NCBI GenBank assembly: GCA_035457725.1
Contig: DATIBC010000020.1
Coordinates: forward strand, 1-46,377
Length of the DNA: 46,377 bases
Origin: DATFES01 sp035457725
Lineage (GTDB): Bacteria > Pseudomonadota > Alphaproteobacteria > CACIAM-22H2
Direction: 5' to 3'
How positions within the stretch are numbered: position 1 is the first letter of the stretch; every line of letters starts with the position of its first letter. The notes under the pieces are model-generated. The model was not told the DNA's origin. It saw only the letters and a list, made by a program, of their open reading frames with translations, and made no database searches. Both the position numbers and the translations under genes were made by a program. Shown piece after piece: positions 15,523 to 24,385 of the stretch.

Positions 15523-17025
15523 CTATTCGGGCAGCGCGGCGGGCGGCGGCGGCCGGTCGGCGTCGTTGACCGAAAGGTTGCGCAGCGCGAAGGTCATGAG
15601 ATCAGTGGTCAGCGCCGGCGGCTTGTCGATGTATCGGCAATAATCGACGATGCAGTCGATGAGGAACCGGGGATGGTTCGCCGATAGCGGCAGGTTGAAC
15701 TTCCGATAATAGTCGTTGATCAGGTATTCAAGGATGCCGGGCGGATTCTCGAGTTTGTGCTGGCGACAAACGCGCCGGAAGATCTCGCAATAGTCCTCGA
15801 GCGTCGGCCGGCCCATCATGATCTTGTAGGGCAGACGCCGCAGGAACGCGTCGTCCATCAAATCCGCCGGCTGAAGGTTCGTCGAGAAGATCAACAGGCA
15901 GTCGAACGGAACCTGAAATTTCTTCCCGGTATTGAGCGCTAGATAGTCGATACGATTGTTGAGCGGAATGATCCAGCGATTGAGGATATCGCGTGGCTCG
16001 GCCGCCTGTCGGCCGAAATCGTCGATGATGAACACGCCGTTCATCGCCTTCATCTGCAGCGGCGCCTCGTAGAACTTTGCCAGCGGATTAAATCCGAGGT
16101 CGAGCATGGCCAGCGAAAGCTCGCCGCCAGCGACGATGACCGGCCGGCGACACGCCACCCAGCGGCGATCGATCGTCTTTTCCTGGGCGCGCATGGAAAC
16201 GCGGCTGCGGCCGTTTCCCCCCTGGCGGCGGTCCAGCTCCTCATGGACGGTGGGGTCGAAGACCTTGATGATTTGCCCGTCGATTTCGACCGCGTGCGGA
16301 ATATGCGCCACCCCTTGGAACGTACGGCCGATCGCCTCGGCGATCATCGTCTTGCCGTTGCCCGGAGGTCCGTAAATCAGGATCGCTCGCCCCGAGTTAA
16401 TCGCCGGGCCGAACTCGCGGACCAGCGAGGGCTGCAACACCATGTGCTGCAGTTTGCGCATGAACAAGTCGTAGCTCACGCGCTCAGCGGCGATCGTCTG
16501 TCGCTCGACCTGGGCGCAATAGGCATCCAACGGCACCGGCGCAGGGCCGGCATACTGCGACAGCTCGAGCGCCTCGATCGCCCACTCTTTGCCCTTGCTG
16601 GTGACCGCGTAGCGCAGCTCCGCGACCATGCTGGAGCCGGCGGTGCCGAGCACCTCGACGAGCTTGCGCTCGCGCGCGATATCGAGCAGGTCATTGGCGA
16701 TCTTGCTCGAGAGGCATAGGGCATCGGCCAGCTTCGAAGCGGTGTCGAGCGCGCGCACGTACAGGATCTTCATTGTCAGCGCGAGCAGAACCGTCTCCGG
16801 CACGCCGGTTTCCTCGATCGTGTTGGGCTCGTTCGGAAAATAGTCAAGATACTCGGTGAGCTGGCCCTCGCTGAGGCGGCCTAGCGCCACGAGGTTTTCC
16901 CCGAGCTGGCCACCATGGGCGCGCTGGCGCTCCTTGGCCTGCTGCAGCTCCTGGTGCGTCAACACGCCATGCGCGACGAGAAGGTCACCGAGGTGCATAT
17001 CGTCAATCTCCGCTCTTTGCGCCAT
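15523..17025 (-). CDS. AAA+ ATPase with tandem MshEN-like N-terminal motifs
   Basis: A 500-residue ATPase. The N-terminus holds two 24-residue MshEN/GspE-N-like motifs, residues 11-34 (starting HLGDLLVAHG) and 40-63 (starting QLGENLVALG), separated by five residues. This is the spacing described for c-di-GMP-binding MshEN domains. A helical region of unclear fold follows (70-200). Then comes an AAA+ module with Walker A GPPGNGKT (219-226) and Walker B VFIIDDF (331-337), a sensor-1-like FSTNL and arginine-rich AFLRRLPYK. It lacks the secretion-ATPase signatures (Asp and His boxes) of GspE/PilB, so it is not a type II/IV pilus motor. The start is the ATG at 17025; an ATG at 16998 has a better GGAG but would begin at the first motif. 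No secretion genes are nearby. Confidence 0.75.
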   Translation of the reverse strand: MAQRAEIDDMHLGDLLVAHGVLTHQELQQAKERQRAHGGQLGENLVALGRLSEGQLTEYLDYFPNEPNTIEETGVPETVLLALTMKILYVRALDTASKLADALCLSSKIANDLLDIARERKLVEVLGTAGSSMVAELRYAVTSKGKEWAIEALELSQYAGPAPVPLDAYCAQVERQTIAAERVSYDLFMRKLQHMVLQPSLVREFGPAINSGRAILIYGPPGNGKTMIAEAIGRTFQGVAHIPHAVEIDGQIIKVFDPTVHEELDRRQGGNGRSRVSMRAQEKTIDRRWVACRRPVIVAGGELSLAMLDLGFNPLAKFYEAPLQMKAMNGVFIIDDFGRQAAEPRDILNRWIIPLNNRIDYLALNTGKKFQVPFDCLLIFSTNLQPADLMDDAFLRRLPYKIMMGRPTLEDYCEIFRRVCRQHKLENPPGILEYLINDYYRKFNLPLSANHPRFLIDCIVDYCRYIDKPPALTTDLMTFALRNLSVNDADRPPPPAALPE

Positions 17026-17238
17026 GTTCGGACGCGGCTCTTGGCCGCCGGCAAAGGTTAAATCGGATGATCGGTCACGATTTTACCCTACCGCCCAGGG
17101 CGCGGCGACGGCGAAGGCATCGCCTGAGCCGCCGATCGCGCGCCAGCGCCGCCAATTGCGCCATATTGTTGACCGTAAAACTTGCGCTAACGTTAACGAA
17201 TCGCCGAGTTTTGGCTGGATTCTAGAGTCGCGGCCGGA

Positions 17239-18177
17239 TCAAAAAAGCTCGGCGATGGGCTGTCCTCCGCCTCCGACGATCACCGCTCCCCCCAGCTCCG
17301 ACGGCAGCGCCGCCGCAAAGGCATCCCGGTCGAGCGGCCGTAACACGGCGCCCGCCCGCGCCATGACGGTGCGGGTTGCCCCCAGATCGTCGCTTTCGAG
17401 CCCGTATCCCGCAATGCAAGGCGGCGGCGGCGCCACCCCGAAAATCCGGGCTGCGGTAGTATGGTCCGCGAACAATAAAGCGCCGCGCGCCGTTTCGATC
17501 TTGCGGACGCCACCTGCCGGGACGTCGGCGAGCCCCGTGAAGCGCGCGTAGCGCGCCGCGGCGGAAGCCGGATCGGTTACGCAAAGCACCGCTGCGGTCA
17601 GCGCGCTTACGCGATTGGGGTGGTCGAGCCAGCGCCGCTGCCAGACCAGGCGAGGCGTGCGATGATGGACGAACTGGATACGACCTTCGGCCATCGATTC
17701 AGGCGGCACGCGGATGACCGTGAAGCGCGCCAGCCCGTCGCTACCTGTCGTGGCGACGTTTCGCTCGAGCGTGATCGGCGCAGCTGGCGCGAAACCTTGC
17801 GCCGTCAAGCGCTCCGCGACGGCGGCAGGATCGGCGGTTCCGAAGCAGACCAGATGAACGCCGACGTGGCGCGACATCGTGGCGCGCATGCGCTCTGCGG
17901 TCGGCGTGGCGCCGAACGCGGTCAGGAATTCGAGATAACCCCGACGCAGCATGACGCAGCGGTTTCCGGTTCCCGCCGATTCGAGCGGCGCGCCCGGATG
18001 CGGACGGTTCCGCTGCTCGGAGAAGGGCGTCGGCACGAAGCCGAGACGCTCGAGCGCCGCGCGCGCCGCCTCGATATCGGGAACGAAGTGCGCGATGTGA
18101 TCGAGATTGATCGCGCCTCTCGGCGGTATCTGTCGTTGTCGGGCATCGCCGGTCGGATCGGGCGTGGACGCATTCAT
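17239..18177 (-). CDS. VOC/glyoxalase-like family protein
   Basis: A protein of about 312 residues with vicinal-oxygen-chelate (glyoxalase-like) features. The first module starts NLDHIAHFVPDIEAARAALERLGF, a typical beta-alpha-beta opening in which the His may be a metal ligand. GNRCVMLRRGYLEFLTAFG follows, and a second half (LTAAVLCVTDPASAAARYARFTG, then IAGYGLESDDLGATR) looks like another VOC repeat. Such proteins include glyoxalases, dioxygenases and resistance proteins, and the substrate cannot be told. I use the ATG at 18177; one at 18204 would add nine basic residues, and neither has a clear ribosome binding site. It diverges from the prolyl-hydroxylase fusion gene. Confidence 0.75.
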   Translation of the reverse strand: MNASTPDPTGDARQRQIPPRGAINLDHIAHFVPDIEAARAALERLGFVPTPFSEQRNRPHPGAPLESAGTGNRCVMLRRGYLEFLTAFGATPTAERMRATMSRHVGVHLVCFGTADPAAVAERLTAQGFAPAAPITLERNVATTGSDGLARFTVIRVPPESMAEGRIQFVHHRTPRLVWQRRWLDHPNRVSALTAAVLCVTDPASAAARYARFTGLADVPAGGVRKIETARGALLFADHTTAARIFGVAPPPPCIAGYGLESDDLGATRTVMARAGAVLRPLDRDAFAAALPSELGGAVIVGGGGQPIAELF

Positions 18178-18278
18178 GATCGGAGATTGTCGCGGTCGGC
18201 GCATGGACGCAACGGCTCATCGCCTTGCCTCGCGGGAGCGCACGTCGCACACTGCGGCGTCCCAAACGCAACGCCGCC

Positions 18279-19322
18279 ATGACCGCACCGACGCTCAACT
18301 TCGACGATCTCACGCCGCGCACGCTCGATGTCGGCGACCGAATCCGGGATTTCGAGTTTCCCGACGCCACCGGTAAGCGCGTCATGCTCGACCACATGAC
18401 GCTGTACGGCCGCCCGGTAGTGCTGCATGTCACCGGCGACGACGACGCGGCGCGCCGCGAACTCGCGGCATTGCGCGACGGATTCCTCCCGTTTGGCCAT
18501 CTTGGGGTCGGCGTCGTCGCCATCACGCGGCTTTCGAACGATGCGCTGCTCGAGCTGTTCGAGCGTCGCCGGCCGCCGTTCGCCCTGCTTCCCGATCCCT
18601 CTGCGCAGCTCTTCGCCTATCTCGGCATCGATCCCGGCGCAACGGCGCACATCCTTGTCGCCGGACCCGACCTTCGTGTCAGCCATCGTCTGGTCGGCCA
18701 TGACGGACGCTCGCCGCTCGGCGAGGCACTTGCCGCCTGCACGGCGCGGCTCACCCCGGCGCAGGACAGGCTGGTGGCGGTACAGCCGCCGGTACTGCTG
18801 CTCGGCGACGTGTTCCCCCCGCCGCTATGCCAGCGCCTTATCGAATACTGGCGCCGCCACAGCGATCGGATGGTCGACGTCGTGACTTCGGGCGAGGCTG
18901 GCGGGAACGTCTACGATCCCGGCATGAAGCGACGCAGCGACGTGCCGATCGACGATCCCAAACTCGCCGGGCTGATCGCCGAGCTCCTCAAGCGCCGCGT
19001 GCTGAGCGAGATTCATCGTTACTTCGGCTATGCAATCCGCGAGGGCGAGACCTTGAAAATCGGCTGTTACGAGGCAACCAACGAGGGGCGCTTCAGGATG
19101 CATCGCGATAACAACGCCGGCGCGAATCTGCAGCGGCGCTTCGCGATGAGCTTAAATCTCAACGACGATTTCGAGGGCGGAATTCTCCGTTTCCCCGAAT
19201 TTCCGGGAATTGCCTATAAGCCGGGCGTGGGCGCCGCCGTCATCTTTTCGTGTTCCTTGTTGCACGAGGCAACACCGGTGACGCGCGGACGTCGGTTCGG
19301 CGTGTTTGGGTTCTTCTGGTAG
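18279..19322 (+). CDS. Cysteine-less peroxiredoxin-like domain fused to a 2OG-Fe(II) prolyl-hydroxylase domain
   Basis: A 347-residue fusion. Residues about 15-160 read as a thioredoxin-fold peroxiredoxin/AhpC-TSA domain (VGDRIRDFEFPDATGKRV, GRPVVLHV, PDPSAQLFAYLGI), but the loop that should carry the peroxidatic Cys has none (VTGDDDAARRELAAL); the only Cys there is in LAACTARL, well downstream. Residues about 170-347 form a 2-oxoglutarate/Fe(II) oxygenase domain with iron ligands His275 and Asp277 (MHRDNN) and His329 (SLLHE), and Arg338 or Arg339 to bind 2-oxoglutarate. The hydroxylase looks active and the redox domain looks like a binding module. The start is the ATG at 18279. The stop lies inside the ribosome binding site of the aminotransferase gene, so the two are probably coupled. 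Confidence 0.82.
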   Translation: MTAPTLNFDDLTPRTLDVGDRIRDFEFPDATGKRVMLDHMTLYGRPVVLHVTGDDDAARRELAALRDGFLPFGHLGVGVVAITRLSNDALLELFERRRPPFALLPDPSAQLFAYLGIDPGATAHILVAGPDLRVSHRLVGHDGRSPLGEALAACTARLTPAQDRLVAVQPPVLLLGDVFPPPLCQRLIEYWRRHSDRMVDVVTSGEAGGNVYDPGMKRRSDVPIDDPKLAGLIAELLKRRVLSEIHRYFGYAIREGETLKIGCYEATNEGRFRMHRDNNAGANLQRRFAMSLNLNDDFEGGILRFPEFPGIAYKPGVGAAVIFSCSLLHEATPVTRGRRFGVFGFFW

Positions 19323-19335
19323 GGAGTCGTTCGTC

Positions 19336-20667
19336 ATGAGTCACGTCTTTCATCGCTTGCCGAAGGAAACGCTTCCCGTGGCGGTAATGGGCGAGGGTGC
19401 CTATATCGTCGATCGCGATGGCAAGCGCTATCTCGACGCCTCGGGCGGCGCCGCAGTGTCATGCCTCGGACACAACGACCGCGAGGTGGTCGACGCCATC
19501 AAGGCGCAGCTCGATCGCCTGCCCTATGCGCACTCGTCGTTTTTCACCACCGAGGCGCTCGAGACGCTGGCCGATACGATGATCGCCGACGCGCCGGCCG
19601 GCCTCGACCGGGTCTACTTCGTCTCCGGCGGTTCGGAGGCCGTCGAAGCGGCGATCAAGCTCGCTCGCCAGTACTTCGTCGAGGTTGGGCAACTGCAGCG
19701 CCGCTACGTCGTGGCGCGCCGCCAAAGCTATCACGGCAATACGCTGGGCGCGCTCGCCGCCGGCGGAAACATGTGGCGACGCGAGCAGTACAAGCCATTG
19801 CTATTCGAGGCGCATCATATCGCCCCGTGTTACGCCTATCGCGATCGTCGCGACGAAGAGAGCGAGGAGCAGTACGGAAGCCGCGTCGCCGACGATCTGG
19901 AGCAGACGATCCAGATGCTCGGCGTCGACACCGTGATGTGCTTCGTCGCCGAGCCGGTGGTCGGCGCCACGCTCGGCTCGGTTCCGGCGGTGCCCGGCTA
20001 TTTCAAGCGCGTGCGTGAAATATGCGATCGCCACGGCGTGCTGTTGATTCTCGACGAAGTAATGTGCGGCATGGGCCGCACCGGCACGCTCTACGCATCG
20101 GAGCAGGAAGGGATAACGCCCGACATCACCTGCGTTGCCAAGGGTCTCGGCGCCGGCTACCAGCCGATCGGCGCCATGCTGGCGAGCAAGACGATCTATG
20201 ACGCCATTCTCGCCGGAACCGGCTTCTTCCAGCATGGCCACACTTACATGGGCCATCCCGCCGCGGCGGCGGCGGCGCTAGCGGTGCAACGGGCGATCAA
20301 ATCGCGCGACCTCCTCGCCCGCGTGCGCGAGCTCGGCCAAGGTCTCGAGGCGCGACTCAACGACCGTTTCGGCAATCACGCGCATGTCGGCGACATCCGC
20401 GGCCGCGGGTTGTTTCGCTCGCTCGAATTCGTCGCCGATCGAACAAGCAAAGCGCCCTTCGATCCGACGCTCAAACTCAACGTTCGCGTCAAGCGCGCGG
20501 CGATGAACCACGGACTCATGAGCTACGCGATGGGCGGCACGATCGACGGCAAGCGCGGCGACCACGTCATGCTGGCGCCGCCCTATATCCTCGAAGACGC
20601 GCAACTCGACGAGATCGTCGACAAGCTCGGCCGCGCGGTCGATGATGCTCTGCAGGAAGTCCGGTAA
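19336..20667 (+). CDS. Class III PLP-dependent aminotransferase
   Basis: A 443-residue fold-type I, class III (omega-type) aminotransferase, the group that transfers amino groups from omega-amino acids or amines. Visible are YFVSGGSEAVEAAIKLARQ (phosphate-binding zone), QSYHGNTLG, the Asp of ILDEVMCGMGRTG, and the PLP Lys in CVAKGLGAGYQPIGA. The ATG at 19336 has AGGGAG 9 bases upstream. The gene follows the hydroxylase fusion by 13 bases and precedes a TAXI-TRAP transporter by 82 bases on the same strand, so its substrate might be imported by that transporter (inference). Substrate class (beta-alanine, GABA, diamine, taurine-like) cannot be assigned. Confidence 0.88.
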   Translation: MSHVFHRLPKETLPVAVMGEGAYIVDRDGKRYLDASGGAAVSCLGHNDREVVDAIKAQLDRLPYAHSSFFTTEALETLADTMIADAPAGLDRVYFVSGGSEAVEAAIKLARQYFVEVGQLQRRYVVARRQSYHGNTLGALAAGGNMWRREQYKPLLFEAHHIAPCYAYRDRRDEESEEQYGSRVADDLEQTIQMLGVDTVMCFVAEPVVGATLGSVPAVPGYFKRVREICDRHGVLLILDEVMCGMGRTGTLYASEQEGITPDITCVAKGLGAGYQPIGAMLASKTIYDAILAGTGFFQHGHTYMGHPAAAAAALAVQRAIKSRDLLARVRELGQGLEARLNDRFGNHAHVGDIRGRGLFRSLEFVADRTSKAPFDPTLKLNVRVKRAAMNHGLMSYAMGGTIDGKRGDHVMLAPPYILEDAQLDEIVDKLGRAVDDALQEVR

Positions 20668-20693
20668 TAAGCAGGAATTCAATGGCTGCGCAG

Positions 20694-20728
20694 GTAGATA
20701 ATATGGTCTACTGTCGGATCAATGACAG
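20694..20728 (+). promoter_or_regulatory. Two consecutive inverted repeats upstream of the TAXI gene
   Basis: GTAGA-N8-TCTAC (20694-20711) is followed at once by CTGTC-N8-GACAG (20711-20728). Both have perfect 5-bp arms and the same 8-base spacer, and they share one base. They lie just before the strong ribosome binding site of the TAXI solute-binding protein, so they may be paired operator sites or leader hairpins. They were found by eye and the protein that would bind is unknown. Confidence 0.35.
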
Positions 20729-20749
20729 ACGACGAAGGGAGGAGAAGCA

Positions 20750-21730
20750 ATGATCGCCAAGACATCGTCCACTTTCGCCGCCGTATTTGCCATCGGACTC
20801 GTCGCCGCCGCGACGACGCCGGCAGGAGCGCAGCAACAGCGCTTCATCACCATTGGAACCGGAGGAGTGACCGGCGTTTACTACGCCGCCGGCGGCGCGA
20901 TTTGCCGCCTGGTCAACAAGGACCGCAAATCGCACGGCATCCGTTGCTCGGTCGAATCGACCGGCGGCTCGGTGTTCAACATCAACACCATCAAGGCAGG
21001 CGAGCTCGACCTCGGCATGGCGCAGTCGGACTGGCAGTTCCATGCCTACAAGGGAACCTCGGCGTTCAAGGACGCCGGCGCGTTCAGCGACCTGCGCGCG
21101 GTGTTCTCGGTCCATCCCGAGCCGTTCACCGTCGTCGCGCGGAAGGAGGCCAACATCAAGACCTTCGCCGACTTCAAGGGCAAGCGGTTCAACGTCGGCA
21201 ACCCTGGCTCGGGCACGCGGGCTTCGATGGAGGAGCTGCTGAACGCCATGGGCTGGAAGGTCGGCGATTTCTCGCTGGCTTCGGAGCTCAAGGCCGACGA
21301 GCACGGCCCGGCGCTTTGCGACAACAAGATCGACGGGTTTTATTACGGCGTCGGCCATCCCTCGGCAAACATCCAAGATCCGACCACGACTTGCGGCGCC
21401 AAGCTCGTTGCGCTGTCCGGACCCGCGGTCGACAAGCTGGTCTCCGCCGCGCCCTATTACGCCAAGGTTTCGATTCCGGGCGGTCTCTACGCTGGCAACC
21501 CGGACGCGACGCCGACTTACGGCGTGATGGCGACGCTTGTCTCGTCGGCGAAGGTTCCGCCGGACGTGATCTACGCCGTCGTCAAGGCGACCTTCGACAA
21601 TCTCGATGAGTTCAAGAAGCTGCACCCGGCATTCTCGCATCTCGAGCCGAAGGACATGGTGAAGAACGGCAATTCCGCACCCTTGCATGACGGCGCGGCG
21701 AAGTACTTCAAGGAGAAGGGGCTGATGTAG
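20750..21730 (+). CDS. TAXI-family TRAP transporter solute-binding protein
   Basis: A 326-residue periplasmic binding protein of the TAXI type, which feeds substrates to fused TRAP permeases. A Sec signal peptide is visible (hydrophobic core to about residue 22, likely cleavage after PAGA at 27). The mature start, FITIGTGGVTGVYYAAGGAICRLVN, is the TAXI signature, followed by ESTGGSVFNINTIKAGELDLGMAQSD and GNPGSGTRASMEELL. GGAG stands 6 bases before the ATG at 20750. The permease gene follows after 39 bases. Known TAXI systems carry glutamate, oxoglutarate or similar organic acids; the ligand here is unknown. Confidence 0.93.
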   Translation: MIAKTSSTFAAVFAIGLVAAATTPAGAQQQRFITIGTGGVTGVYYAAGGAICRLVNKDRKSHGIRCSVESTGGSVFNINTIKAGELDLGMAQSDWQFHAYKGTSAFKDAGAFSDLRAVFSVHPEPFTVVARKEANIKTFADFKGKRFNVGNPGSGTRASMEELLNAMGWKVGDFSLASELKADEHGPALCDNKIDGFYYGVGHPSANIQDPTTTCGAKLVALSGPAVDKLVSAAPYYAKVSIPGGLYAGNPDATPTYGVMATLVSSAKVPPDVIYAVVKATFDNLDEFKKLHPAFSHLEPKDMVKNGNSAPLHDGAAKYFKEKGLM

Positions 21731-21769
21731 TCCGCTCCCCGGCCTGAGACGCGCACAGGGGGCGCGCCG

Positions 21770-24385
21770 ATGGCGGAGCACGACGTTGAACGGCGGCCGG
21801 CGACCGAGGCCGAACTGCAGGCCATGGTCGCCGCCGCCGACACGGGCGCGCGCGAGCCGCCCGGGTGGACCGGACGGCTGCTTTTCTTCACCGCCGTCGC
21901 CTGGTCGATCTTCCAGATCTGGTACGCCTCGCCGCTGCCGTTCGTTTTCGGCGTCTTCATCCTGAACGACACCGAGGCGCGTTCGATCCATCTCGCTTTC
22001 GCCGTCTTTCTGGCCTTCACCGCCTATCCGGCGACGAACCGCTCGCCGCGCGATCACGTTCCTTATCTCGACTGGGCGCTGGCGCTGTTCGGCGCATTCT
22101 GCGCCGCTTATCTCTTCCTCTTCTACAAGCAGCTTGCCGAGCGGCCCGGCCTGCCGACCACGCTCGATTTCGTCGCTGCGATCGGCGGCTTGATCATCCT
22201 GCTCGAGGCGACGCGGCGTTCGCTGGGGCCGCCGCTCGTTTGCGTCGCGCTGGTCTTCCTCGTCTACACCTTCGCCGGCCCAATGATGCCCGAGGTGATC
22301 CAGCACAAGGGCGCCTCGCTCACCAAGGTGGTGAACCACCAATGGCTCACCACCGAGGGCGTCTTCGGCGTGTCGCTCGGCGTGTCGACCAGTTTCGTCT
22401 TTCTCTTCGTACTGTTCGGCTCGCTGCTGGAGAAGGCCGGCGCCGGCAACTACATGATGCAGGTATCGTTCGCGCTGCTGGGCCACCTGCGCGGCGGGCC
22501 GGCGAAGGTCGCCGTCGTCTCCTCGGCGCTCAACGGGTTCATCTCCGGCTCGTCGATCTCCAACGTCGTCTCAGGCGGTATCTTCACCATCCCAATGATG
22601 AAGCGCACCGGCCTGTCGGGCATCAAGGCGGGCGCGATCGAAACCGCGGCGTCGGTCAACGGGCAGATCATGCCGCCGGTGATGGGTGCAGCCGCCTTCC
22701 TGATGGTCGAGTTCGTCGGCATTCCCTACGCCGAGATCATCAAGCACGCGCTGTTGCCGGCGCTGGTTTCGTACGTCGCGCTGTTCTACATCGTCCATCT
22801 CGAATCGATGAAGATCGGCGCTCAGCCGCTGAAGCGCGACCGCGAACGCACGCGGCGCGAGCGGCTGCTGGCGCTGGGTCTCGGGATAAGCGGCACGGTC
22901 ATCGTCATCGCCGCGATCTATTACGGCATCCTCGCCGCGCAGGCGCTGTTCGGCGACGCGGCGGCGTGGATGATCTTCATCGCCGGCGCCGTCCTTTATG
23001 TCGCGACGCTGTGGTACGCGGCGCGGTTCCCCGACCTCAAGATGGACGACCCGAACGCGCCGCTCTTGCGTCTTCCGGAAACGTGGGAGACGGTGCGCAC
23101 CGGCTTGCATTTCCTGTTTCCGCTTGTGGTCCTGCTGTGGTGCCTGATGGTCGAGCAGCTATCGCCCGGCCTATCGGCGTTTTGGGCGACGGTGGCCATC
23201 TCCGGCATCTTGGTGACGCAGCGCCCGATCGTCGCTGCGTTTCGTGGCGGGGCCGAGATCGCCGCCGCCGCCCGCCAGGGGCTCGACGAGCTGATCGACG
23301 GTTTCGCGCTCGGCGCGCGCAATATGATCTCGATCGGCGTCGCCACCGCGACCGCCGGCATCGTTGTCGGCACGGTCACGCTCACCGGCATGAGCCTGAT
23401 CATGACCGATTTCGTCGAGTACGTGTCGGGCGGCGACGTTTTCATCATGCTGATCATGACCGCGGTGATCTGCCTCTTTCTCGGCATGGGCATCCCGACC
23501 ACCGCGAACTACATCCTGATCGCGACGCTGATGGCGCCGGTCATCGTCGAGCTGGGCGGGCAGGGCGGGCTATCGATTCCGCTGATCGCCGTCCATTTGT
23601 TCGTGTTCTACTTCGGCATCATGGCCGACGTAACCCCGCCGGTGGGCCTTGCGTCGTATGCCGCGGCGGCGATCTCGGGCGAAGACCCGATCAAAACCAG
23701 TTTCCAGGGCGCCGTCTATTCGCTGCGCACCGGCCTGCTGCCGTTCCTGTTCATCTTCAATCCGCAGCTCATCCTCATCGGCGTCACTAATTTCGTCGAG
23801 CTGGCGTTGGTGGTGGCCGCCGCGACGCTCGGCATGATGCTCTTCGCCGCGGCGACGATGAACTATTTCCTGACCAAGAGCCGGCTGTGGGAATCGGCGG
23901 TCCTACTCCTCGTCACCTTCACCTTGATGCGGCCTGATTTCTGGATGAACAAGCTCTATCCGCCGTTCGACGAGGTAGATCCGCGCCGTCTGGTCGAGCT
24001 GGCGGGCGTCGCCCCGGATGGCGCGCGCCTGCCGATCGTCGTCGAAGGCGACAACCTCGAAGGCGAAACGATCCGCAAGACGGTGACGATCAGAATCGCC
24101 GGCCCCCCGGGCGATGGACGGGCGCGGCTGGTCGAGGCGGGGCTGCGCATCGTCCCCGGGGCGAGCGGCCCGATGGTGGGACAGGTGCAATTCGGCAGCT
24201 ACGCCAAACGCGCCGGCCTTGAGCCCGGTCAGCAGATTTTGGCCGTCAAGGTCCCGGCCGACCGGCCTTCGCCTTATCTGATGTTCATTCCGGCGCTGGC
24301 GTTGCTTGGCATCGTCGTGATGCTGCAACGCGCGCGGCGCGCTCGTGTGGGAGCGGCACCGGCGGCGGAACGCGTCACAGCCTGA
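21770..24385 (+). CDS. TRAP transporter fused permease (DctQM-type) with C-terminal DUF3394
   Basis: An 871-residue integral membrane protein in which the small (DctQ) and large (DctM) TRAP permease subunits are fused, the form that works with TAXI binding proteins and uses an ion gradient for uptake. Many hydrophobic segments run from about 40 to 730. Family motifs include ALNGFISGSSISNVVSGG (about residues 250), GQIMPPVMGAAAFLMVEF and MGIPTTANYILIATLMAPVI. After the last membrane helices a soluble region (about 740-840) containing GPMVGQVQFGSYAKRAGLEPGQ resembles a PDZ-like loop of DUF3394, followed by a final hydrophobic segment. AGGGGG precedes the ATG at 21770. Its stop overlaps the convergent methyltransferase gene by 11 bases. 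Confidence 0.93.
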   Translation: MAEHDVERRPATEAELQAMVAAADTGAREPPGWTGRLLFFTAVAWSIFQIWYASPLPFVFGVFILNDTEARSIHLAFAVFLAFTAYPATNRSPRDHVPYLDWALALFGAFCAAYLFLFYKQLAERPGLPTTLDFVAAIGGLIILLEATRRSLGPPLVCVALVFLVYTFAGPMMPEVIQHKGASLTKVVNHQWLTTEGVFGVSLGVSTSFVFLFVLFGSLLEKAGAGNYMMQVSFALLGHLRGGPAKVAVVSSALNGFISGSSISNVVSGGIFTIPMMKRTGLSGIKAGAIETAASVNGQIMPPVMGAAAFLMVEFVGIPYAEIIKHALLPALVSYVALFYIVHLESMKIGAQPLKRDRERTRRERLLALGLGISGTVIVIAAIYYGILAAQALFGDAAAWMIFIAGAVLYVATLWYAARFPDLKMDDPNAPLLRLPETWETVRTGLHFLFPLVVLLWCLMVEQLSPGLSAFWATVAISGILVTQRPIVAAFRGGAEIAAAARQGLDELIDGFALGARNMISIGVATATAGIVVGTVTLTGMSLIMTDFVEYVSGGDVFIMLIMTAVICLFLGMGIPTTANYILIATLMAPVIVELGGQGGLSIPLIAVHLFVFYFGIMADVTPPVGLASYAAAAISGEDPIKTSFQGAVYSLRTGLLPFLFIFNPQLILIGVTNFVELALVVAAATLGMMLFAAATMNYFLTKSRLWESAVLLLVTFTLMRPDFWMNKLYPPFDEVDPRRLVELAGVAPDGARLPIVVEGDNLEGETIRKTVTIRIAGPPGDGRARLVEAGLRIVPGASGPMVGQVQFGSYAKRAGLEPGQQILAVKVPADRPSPYLMFIPALALLGIVVMLQRARRARVGAAPAAERVTA

